Source: an uncultured Bacilli bacterium (GTDB taxonomy: Bacteria > Bacillota_I > Bacilli_A > RF39 > UBA660). Taken from it: a stretch of DNA of 7,561 bases. A program made the translations under genes and the position numbers. Under the pieces are notes generated by a model that saw only the letters and a program-made list of their open reading frames with translations, was not told where the DNA came from and searched no databases. The DNA lies in the NCBI GenBank assembly GCA_934177545.1, contig CAKPPI010000039.1:1-7561 (forward strand), written 5' to 3'. This document shows positions 1 to 4,279 of the stretch, piece after piece (the stretch's first letter is position 1; each line of letters begins with the position of its first letter).

Positions 1-199
1 GAATTGGTTTATGAATACCTGGTGTATCAATAAATACTATTTGGGCTTCATCATCTTGATAAATACCTTCAATACTATTTCTAGTTGTTCCTGCTTTATC
101 AGTTGTTATAGCTAAATGAATATTTAAAAGACCATTTAGTAGTGTACTTTTTCCGACATTAGGTCTACCCATAATTGTTACAAATCCACATTTTTTCAT
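1..199 (-). CDS. era: GTPase Era, N-terminal part (runs off the window edge)
   Basis: Era is a membrane-associated GTPase that binds the 3' end of 16S rRNA and helps small-subunit maturation. Only the first 66 residues are present; the rest, including the KH RNA-binding domain, lies outside the window. Visible motifs: G1/P-loop GRPNVGKST at residues 11-19, the G2 threonines in AGTTRNSI around 36-43, and G3 DTPG at 58-61 followed by IHKP, the typical Era spacing. The ATG (197-199) directly follows the dgkA stop with no gap, and GGAGATG inside the end of dgkA serves as Shine-Dalgarno, so the two are translationally coupled. Position after ybeY and dgkA matches the conserved Firmicute cluster. 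The gene is certain; the identification rests on motifs plus synteny. Confidence 0.95.
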   Translation of the reverse strand, partial: MKKCGFVTIMGRPNVGKSTLLNGLLNIHLAITTDKAGTTRNSIEGIYQDDEAQIVFIDTPGIHKPI

Positions 200-589
200 T
201 TAAAACATCTCCACTATTCTTGGTATATAAATAATTGCTAAGATACAAACAGTCATCATAACAAAGACAAATTCCGCAGCACTTGCTGTATCCTTGGCTA
301 CTTTGGCAAGAGGATGAAACTCTTTAGTAACAAGGTCTACAACATTTTCAATCGCCGTATTTAAAAGTTCAGCGGCAGAACATGACCCTATACAAATTAT
401 AACAGCAATCCATTCTAAAATAGTTATCTTAAATACAATTCCTAGGATGATAAAACAAATAGAAACTAAGAAAAGCACCATTAAACTAGGTTCTGAGGTA
501 TAAGCAGCTACTAAACCAGCTATAGAATTTTTAGTAGCATTTATTATTCTTTTAAGACCAAATTTTCTATTTTTCCCTTTTAATTCCAT
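200..589 (-). CDS. dgkA: Undecaprenol/diacylglycerol kinase DgkA
   Basis: A 129-aa integral membrane kinase of the prokaryotic DAGK family. In Gram-positive bacteria these proteins mainly phosphorylate undecaprenol, recycling the lipid carrier for cell-wall synthesis. The family signature is clear: AELLNTAIENVVD at about residues 73-85, followed by KVAKDTASAA at 96-105, supplying the conserved Glu, Asn and Asp residues of the active site. There are three predicted membrane spans, at about 36-53, 56-72 and 104-122, after an amphipathic N-terminus. Length is normal for the family. The ATG is preceded by AGGAGGT (601-607) eleven bases upstream. The start lies inside the end of ybeY (23-bp overlap) and the stop abuts era, so the three form one transcription unit. 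Confidence 0.93.
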   Translation of the reverse strand: MELKGKNRKFGLKRIINATKNSIAGLVAAYTSEPSLMVLFLVSICFIILGIVFKITILEWIAVIICIGSCSAAELLNTAIENVVDLVTKEFHPLAKVAKDTASAAEFVFVMMTVCILAIIYIPRIVEMF

Positions 590-1019
590 ATTTTTCTAAG
601 ACCTCCTCTTGTTTGGCAAACATTATTTTAGCATCACTTTCTGTTTGATGATCATACCCTAATAAATGATAAAAACCATGAACAGCTAGAAAACAAATTT
701 CTCTTTCTAAACCATGTCCATATGATTCAGCTTGTCTTTTAGCAGTATCAATACTGATATAAACATCACCAAGGACTCTTTTACCTTCAGGTAACTTACA
801 TATATCATCATCTTCTAAAGCAAAAGTTATTACATCTGTTGGTCTATCAATATGTCTATAATCTTTATTTAACTTCCAGATATAGTCATCATCTACTATG
901 ATGATATTTAATTCAGCATCAATTTCTTCCATCTCCATGGCTTTTTTAATTACTTTTTTAACAGTTGTTAGATAAGGGACATCTTCCCCACTTTCGTTAT
1001 AAATTCCAATTTTTTTCAA
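567..1019 (-). CDS. ybeY: Endoribonuclease YbeY (rRNA maturation factor)
   Basis: YbeY is a zinc-dependent single-strand RNase involved in 16S rRNA 3' processing and 70S quality control. The 150-aa protein carries the diagnostic zinc site HGFYHLLGYDH at 114-124 (H114, H118, H124). It also has the family blocks LNKDYRHIDRPTDVITF (50-66) and LGDVYISIDTA (83-93). The start is a TTG at 1017-1019: the only nearby ATG upstream (1024-1026) is out of frame, a stop lies three bases further in the ybeY frame, and the next in-frame Met is residue 28, which would remove part of the fold. GGTGGTGA upstream is the probable Shine-Dalgarno. It heads the ybeY-dgkA-era unit; the upstream gene ends in its own terminator, but no convincing promoter is visible in the short gap. 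Confidence 0.94.
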   Translation of the reverse strand: MKKIGIYNESGEDVPYLTTVKKVIKKAMEMEEIDAELNIIIVDDDYIWKLNKDYRHIDRPTDVITFALEDDDICKLPEGKRVLGDVYISIDTAKRQAESYGHGLEREICFLAVHGFYHLLGYDHQTESDAKIMFAKQEEVLEKYGIKREK

Positions 1020-1086
1020 AGTTCATCACCACCATAAGTTTAACAAATTTATCACAAATTGTCATCACCAACAACCTAATTTCACT

Positions 1087-1113
1087 AAAAAAACACATAG
1101 AAATCTTTCTATG
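1087..1113 (-). terminator. Rho-independent terminator after the VanZ-like gene
   Basis: Read on the minus strand, CATAGAA-AGAT-TTCTATG forms a 7-bp perfect stem (1096-1113) with a 4-nt loop. It is followed almost at once by seven T residues (positions 1093-1087). It starts three bases past the stop codon of the VanZ-like gene. The stem is AT-rich, as is the whole genome, so strength is uncertain, but position and the U-tract fit a terminator separating the yqfC-yqfD-vanZ unit from ybeY. Confidence 0.7.
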
Positions 1114-1115
1114 CA

Positions 1116-1718
1116 TTAAAGTATTATCTTAATAAATCCAATTAATAATAGAATTGCTATTATATTTAGCATCCACTCTTTGGATAGTAATGGTTTATAA
1201 AACTCTCTTGCTTTTAAGAACAAGATATAGATGTAAAATCCAATCATTCCACCTACAGTATTTAACATTATATCATCTATATCAAATACTCTACCTATCA
1301 TTAACTGCGTTGTTTCTATTGAAACTGAAGCGATTAAAGTAAGAACTAGAATAGGAAGATATCTATTTTCTTTTAATATATAGCTACAAAAGAAACCATA
1401 AGGAATAAACATTACTACATTACCTAAAACATTTTTAATAAATAATCTACTACCAAGTGAGTATCTAAATATTTCTTTAAAAGGTATTAAATTATTTCCT
1501 GTAACTGATGTAGTATCTTGAAAGGTAACTACTTGAAAGAGACAAAGAATATAAATCATAAAGAACAGAGCTAAAACCTCTTTATATAAGACTATCTTTC
1601 TTTTATTTTTAATAATATCAGCAATTCTTAATGATACAGCAATTATTACTGATAAAATAACCATTGGCAAGCTAAATTCTAAGACATTTTCAATAGAATT
1701 TCCAAGACTATTTAACAT
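1116..1718 (-). CDS. VanZ-like family membrane protein
   Basis: A 200-aa polytopic membrane protein of the VanZ-like family. VanZ itself gives low-level teicoplanin resistance; most chromosomal relatives have no assigned role. Family blocks visible: NNLIPF at 75-80, NVLGNVVMFIPYGFF at 96-110, SIETTQL at 133-139 and FDIDDIMLNTVGG at 145-157, with the conserved Glu (E135) and acidic DxDD cluster. About five or six membrane spans are predicted (near 15-33, 48-64, 97-115, 121-138, 150-168, 183-199). The ATG follows the yqfD stop by 10 nt, and its Shine-Dalgarno GAGGTA (1725-1730) overlaps that stop, so it is coupled to yqfD. A terminator follows. It occupies the place where phoH and yqfF sit in Bacillus. 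Any link to antibiotic tolerance or sporulation is inference. Confidence 0.9.
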   Translation of the reverse strand: MLNSLGNSIENVLEFSLPMVILSVIIAVSLRIADIIKNKRKIVLYKEVLALFFMIYILCLFQVVTFQDTTSVTGNNLIPFKEIFRYSLGSRLFIKNVLGNVVMFIPYGFFCSYILKENRYLPILVLTLIASVSIETTQLMIGRVFDIDDIMLNTVGGMIGFYIYILFLKAREFYKPLLSKEWMLNIIAILLLIGFIKIIL

Positions 1719-1728
1719 AACAAGTACC

Positions 1729-2895
1729 TCATTCTTTCTGATTTTCTAAAGTAATATCAATATTTTCTAGAGATTCATAACTAGTTATATCTTCTTCTAC
1801 TTTGAAAAACAATTCTACTTCTATTTTATCAGCACTTACCTTTTTTTTCAAAACATTTATTGATAATATTTTAATATCATTACCTATTCTTTGTTTTAAT
1901 TTATCAACAGCTAGTTTTTTTATCTTTTTTAAAGTCTTATCTTCTTGATAAGCAACTTGTTTTAGTTTAATTTCTTCTTTTTTAGTAAAACTAATTCTAA
2001 AAGGAATAAGAGGGTTATTATATAGGAGAGCTTCTGTAGAGATACTATTATTATATTTAAATAATTCTGATATAAAAATATTCTTATCAAGAAATATAAT
2101 TTCTAAGGTATTCTTTTTCTTACCAGTTTTAATCTCTTCTTGATAGATAGTCGGAAGATTAAGATTTACTTGATACCAAACTTCAGCATAAACTTTTCCT
2201 CTTGCTGCTACTTTAGTTTTAATCTCTTCTTTATTCTTAATAAGTCCACTAATTAAGGTATCACCTTTATCTACTACATCATTCTTCTTAGTAGTAACTT
2301 CTCCATAATCAGCTTCTATTCTAGTGATTCGTCCTTTCTTCTTAGCCACTATACTTCTAGGTTTTAGCTCTTCTTCTTTAGGATTATTTATTCTTCTAAT
2401 TACTTTTATTTGATACATAGTACCAACTTCTTCTATTTCTAACCACTCTAAGTAGTCCTTTTCTTTCTCTAGTATTTTTTCTCTTATCGCTTCTTTTCTT
2501 TTATAAGAGACTTTAAATCTAAATCTTGTGATACCATTTTCCCTTAAATCGGTAAGAATCATATCTTTTATTTCTTTATCAGTTTCTACTACTCTAACAG
2601 AAAAGATAATATTGGTTAGCAAAATAATTACTAGAAAAGCAAAAATAGTAGAATAAAGAAATATCTTTTTAGTTTTATATAAATGAATTAAGTAAGCTTT
2701 TCCAGTTCTTTTTAGAATAGTTATTTCATAAGTAGGTGCTAGTTTTTTTATCTTTTGAAAGTACTCTTCTTCTATTTCTAAAATTAAATAGTCTTTTGTC
2801 TCCTTCTTTTTTATGAAAGGTATCTTTAAAATAATTAAAAGTGATAGGAGTGAGTTTGGACGACGACCTTCTATTTTGATTACATAGTGACTCAT
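1729..2895 (-). CDS. yqfD: Sporulation protein YqfD
   Basis: A 388-aa single-span membrane protein of the YqfD (stage IV sporulation) family. In Bacillus subtilis the gene belongs to the mother-cell SigmaE regulon and is needed for efficient sporulation; its biochemical role is not established. An N-terminal domain (1-75) precedes one strong membrane span at about 78-99. Most of the protein then lies on the far side of the membrane. Conserved family blocks are WLEIEEVGTMYQIKVIRR (151-168) and the segment 179-217 containing PRSIVAKKKGRITRI and KGDTLISG, a lipoyl/barrel-sandwich-like stretch. Length is close to the Bacillus protein (about 400). The start ATG shares one base with the yqfC stop (TAATG), showing coupling. 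Identification is by motif plus the yqfC neighbour. Confidence 0.9.
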   Translation of the reverse strand: MSHYVIKIEGRRPNSLLSLLIILKIPFIKKKETKDYLILEIEEEYFQKIKKLAPTYEITILKRTGKAYLIHLYKTKKIFLYSTIFAFLVIILLTNIIFSVRVVETDKEIKDMILTDLRENGITRFRFKVSYKRKEAIREKILEKEKDYLEWLEIEEVGTMYQIKVIRRINNPKEEELKPRSIVAKKKGRITRIEADYGEVTTKKNDVVDKGDTLISGLIKNKEEIKTKVAARGKVYAEVWYQVNLNLPTIYQEEIKTGKKKNTLEIIFLDKNIFISELFKYNNSISTEALLYNNPLIPFRISFTKKEEIKLKQVAYQEDKTLKKIKKLAVDKLKQRIGNDIKILSINVLKKKVSADKIEVELFFKVEEDITSYESLENIDITLENQKE

Positions 2896-3134
2896 TATTC
2901 TAACTCTACTTTAGTTAAATTTCCCTGAATTAAAAGTTCATCGTCAAGCATCTTTATTAAAGATAATTTATTACCAGTTAAAGTTATTTTTTTATTTTGG
3001 GCTACAAAAGAAACTCTAGTATCTGAAAGTGAGAGTATCTTTTCATAATTGGCAATATAAATATGATCAATAAAAATATCAAAATGAAATTCATTATCTT
3101 CAATATAATTTTTTATCCTATTATATCCTATCAT
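2895..3134 (-). CDS. yqfC: YqfC, YabP/YqfC-family sporulation protein
   Basis: A 79-aa protein of the YabP/YqfC family. In Bacillus it is encoded directly before yqfD and expressed under SigmaE during sporulation; its molecular function is unknown. The visible family features are the beta-rich run with IYIANYEKILSLSDTRVSF (about 26-44) and ITLTGNKLSLIKML (50-63), then LLIQGNLTKVEL at the C-terminus. It is slightly shorter than the Bacillus protein at the N-terminus. The ATG has AGGTGG (3138-3143) four bases upstream as Shine-Dalgarno. It follows rpsU but is separated from it by a strong terminator, so it should have its own, probably sporulation-specific, promoter; none is obvious. The stop overlaps the yqfD start by one base. 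Confidence 0.85.
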   Translation of the reverse strand: MIGYNRIKNYIEDNEFHFDIFIDHIYIANYEKILSLSDTRVSFVAQNKKITLTGNKLSLIKMLDDELLIQGNLTKVELE

Positions 3135-3160
3135 TTTTCCACCTATATAAATTTATGTTA

Positions 3161-3196
3161 GAAAAAAAAATAAAGACCATTAATTAGTCTCTATTT
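3161..3196 (-). terminator. Rho-independent terminator of rpsU
   Basis: On the minus strand the last codons and the stop of rpsU form a hairpin. Positions 3196-3185 pair with 3179-3168 over 12 bp (two G.U pairs) around a 5-nt loop (3180-3184). An unbroken run of nine T residues (3170-3162) follows. The stop codon (3184-3186) lies inside the hairpin, so the terminator overlaps the coding end. This closes rpsU as a single-gene unit and separates it from yqfC. Confidence 0.85.
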
Positions 3197-3402
3197 CCTC
3201 TAGATTGTCTACGTTCATTCTTGCGAGCATTCTTTTTAGCTTCTTCTCTTGCTTTTCTTCTTCTAACCCCTGGTTTATCATAAGCATCGTGTTTCTTTGC
3301 TTCTGAAGGGACACCACTACGAGCAAGCTTTTGCTTGTATTTTCTGATTTTAAAATCTAAGCTACTAGTTGTGTTATTTGACTTCTCTTTTGTTTGTGTC
3401 AT
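3184..3402 (-). CDS. rpsU: Small ribosomal subunit protein bS21
   Basis: bS21 is a small basic protein near the anti-Shine-Dalgarno region of the 30S subunit, acting in mRNA selection at initiation. The 72-aa product has the S21 pattern: LDFKIRKYKQKLARSGV (15-31), then SEAKKHDAYDKPGVRRRKA (33-51) corresponding to the family's 'E..K...Y.KPS..RK.K' block, and a very basic Lys/Arg/Asn tail. It is longer than the 57-58 aa Bacillus protein, with a polar N-terminal extension of about 12 residues and a longer tail, and is fairly divergent. The ATG has GGGAGGG upstream at about 8 nt. Its own promoter and terminator flank it. Position before yqfC/yqfD supports the assignment. Confidence 0.9.
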   Translation of the reverse strand: MTQTKEKSNNTTSSLDFKIRKYKQKLARSGVPSEAKKHDAYDKPGVRRRKAREEAKKNARKNERRQSRGNRD

Positions 3403-3437
3403 TCGGCTATCCCTCCCTTCGTTTTTTTCTACAACTG

Positions 3438-3467
3438 ATTATAACACTTGATAGGCATTTCTGACAA
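3438..3467 (-). promoter_or_regulatory. Housekeeping (sigma-A type) promoter of rpsU
   Basis: Minus strand: -35 TTGTCA (3462-3467), 18-bp spacer, and a perfect -10 TATAAT (3438-3443) with an extended TGn element directly before it (TGTTATAAT). The predicted start is near 3431, giving a leader of about 28 nt that includes the rpsU Shine-Dalgarno. It lies in the gap after the last bacteriocin-operon gene, so rpsU does not depend on that operon. Confidence 0.85.
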
Positions 3468-3493
3468 CTATAAATTTACATTTTTTTTACATT

Positions 3494-3610
3494 TTAACAA
3501 TGTTTTATGATATTTCCACCAAAATAATAACCGATAAGATAACAAAATATGAAGAAAAAGATAATTAGGACTATTTTAATAACTTTACTAAGTTTTAATC
3601 TAAAGGACAT
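3494..3610 (-). CDS. Small single-span membrane peptide, candidate immunity factor (38 aa)
   Basis: A 38-aa peptide with a basic N-terminus (MSFRLKLSKVIK) followed by one very hydrophobic segment (IVLIIFFFIFCYLIGYYF, residues 13-30) and a short tail ending in KHC. There is no double-glycine leader; the single GG lies only seven residues before the C-terminus, so it is unlikely to be a precursor. The ATG has a well-placed Shine-Dalgarno, GAGGAT, seven bases upstream within the previous gene, and overlaps that gene by 16 bp. This argues that the frame is really translated. Last gene of the bacteriocin-type operon. By position and topology an immunity or membrane-protection role is plausible, but no family is recognised. 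Two cysteines (19 and 38) are present. Confidence 0.6.
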   Translation of the reverse strand: MSFRLKLSKVIKIVLIIFFFIFCYLIGYYFGGNIIKHC

Positions 3611-3768
3611 ATTTTATCCTCACTGATTCTTCTAATTGATGAACCTAAATTTTTCCCTGAATCAACTAATATGCTTATTAACTTATTTAACTGATTTAAT
3701 ATTGTACCACTTAAAGTGGTAGCTCCCCCTACTATTAATAGTAAGTCTTTGTCATTTATTTTTTTCAT
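3595..3768 (-). CDS. Double-glycine-leader bacteriocin-like precursor peptide 2 (57 aa)
   Basis: The leader MKKINDKDLLLIVGG fits the C39-processed pattern: Gly at -1 and -2, hydrophobic residues at -4, -7 and -12, and Asp at -8. Cleavage would release a 42-residue peptide starting ATTLSGTILNQLNKLISILV, an amphipathic or hydrophobic helix. This is followed by a Gly/Ser/Arg stretch (NLGSSIRRISEDK) and a single cysteine four residues from the end (CPLD). The 'LGSSIRR' portion resembles other GG-leader peptides I recall from Firmicutes, but I cannot assign a named family. The ATG shares one base with the preceding stop (TAATG), with GAGGTGA upstream as ribosome site. It lies downstream of the C39 exporter in the same operon; bacteriocin is more likely than signal peptide because two precursors occur in tandem, but either is possible. 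Confidence 0.8.
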   Translation of the reverse strand: MKKINDKDLLLIVGGATTLSGTILNQLNKLISILVDSGKNLGSSIRRISEDKICPLD

Positions 3769-3914
3769 TAATTATTCACCTCACAGCCCTTTGGATTGGT
3801 ATAGCCTTCAACTACTCCGACTAGAAAAGCTACTATAGCCGTAATTCCTACAAAAGCCCAAACAGAAAAACCACCTTTTATTCTTTTTAATTTTTCATTT
3901 TCTATTTTTTGCAT
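3768..3914 (-). CDS. Double-glycine-leader bacteriocin-like precursor peptide 1 (48 aa)
   Basis: The leader MQKIENEKLKRIKGG has Gly-Gly at -2/-1, Ile at -4, Leu at -7 and Ile at -12, the standard C39 recognition pattern. The predicted mature part is 33 residues: FSVWAFVGITAIVAFLVGVV, a membrane-spanning type helix, then EGYTNPKGC and a short tail. It has one cysteine, five residues from the end. This design matches class II (two-peptide type) bacteriocin-like peptides of Firmicutes; the exact family is not established here. Two adjacent ATGs occur; the second (3912-3914) is chosen because GGAGG is only two bases from the first. The start overlaps the accessory gene's stop by one base (TGATG), so translation is coupled. 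The partner exporter is in the same operon. Confidence 0.82.
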   Translation of the reverse strand: MQKIENEKLKRIKGGFSVWAFVGITAIVAFLVGVVEGYTNPKGCEVNN

Positions 3915-4279
3915 CATAACCTCCAACTCTTTATTAATACTTTTAATAATGATATTTTTTTAATAGGTATATAAATATTGCCTACTTTATTTTTAGAAAG
4001 TTTCTTATTAGTTGATAGTATTAGGTAAACTAAATCATCTTTTTCTATATTTTCTATTATTTTATAGATATACTTTTTCCCCTGATAGTAAAAGAATTTA
4101 TTCTTTGTAATATTATCTAGTTGTTTCTTAGAAATAACAGTTTCTATTTCTTTATTATTTATGTTACAAGTGATTGCCTGATAATCAAAAATAGTTACCT
4201 TTTTCAAAAAAAATATAGCAAATATTATTATAATAAAGAAAATTATTGTTCCAATAGTTAATAAATTATTTTTCTTCAT
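3914..4279 (-). CDS. Short membrane-anchored export accessory protein, HlyD-like tail only (121 aa)
   Basis: An N-terminal basic stretch (MKKNN) and one hydrophobic span (about 6-25) anchor a domain of about 95 residues that should lie outside the cell. This domain is rich in beta-type sequence (YYQGKKYIYKII, DDLVYLILS, NIYIPIKKISLLKVLIKSW). The ending resembles the last strands of membrane-fusion (HlyD/LcnD) accessory proteins of bacteriocin exporters, but the long coiled-coil hairpin and lipoyl domains are absent; full-length members are about 450-480 aa. The start at 4277-4279 is preferred over an ATG four codons earlier, because AAAGGATGG sits at the right distance for it and almost touches the earlier one. 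It overlaps the exporter gene by 14 bp and peptide 1 by 1 bp. An accessory export role is inference; immunity is the alternative. Confidence 0.65.
   Translation of the reverse strand: MKKNNLLTIGTIIFFIIIIFAIFFLKKVTIFDYQAITCNINNKEIETVISKKQLDNITKNKFFYYQGKKYIYKIIENIEKDDLVYLILSTNKKLSKNKVGNIYIPIKKISLLKVLIKSWRL

Noticed and set aside
1027..1090. Promoter for ybeY-dgkA-era
   Set aside because: Candidate boxes (TTGTTG, GATAAA) are weak and the spacing is short; not strong enough to list.
1154..1342. Plus-strand open frame of 62 codons
   Set aside because: It lies entirely antisense to the VanZ-like gene, has no ribosome site and encodes a low-complexity Leu/Tyr-rich product; a shadow frame.
3150..3157. 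CATAAATT on the minus strand as a SigmaE-type -10 for yqfC
   Set aside because: It resembles the CATANANT consensus and the family is SigmaE-controlled in Bacillus. However, no matching -35 lies upstream, and the transcript would start almost inside the Shine-Dalgarno.
3478..3502. ACATT...AATGT hairpin as terminator for the bacteriocin operon
   Set aside because: The stem is only 5 bp and is followed on the minus strand by a run of A, not T, so it does not fit an intrinsic terminator.
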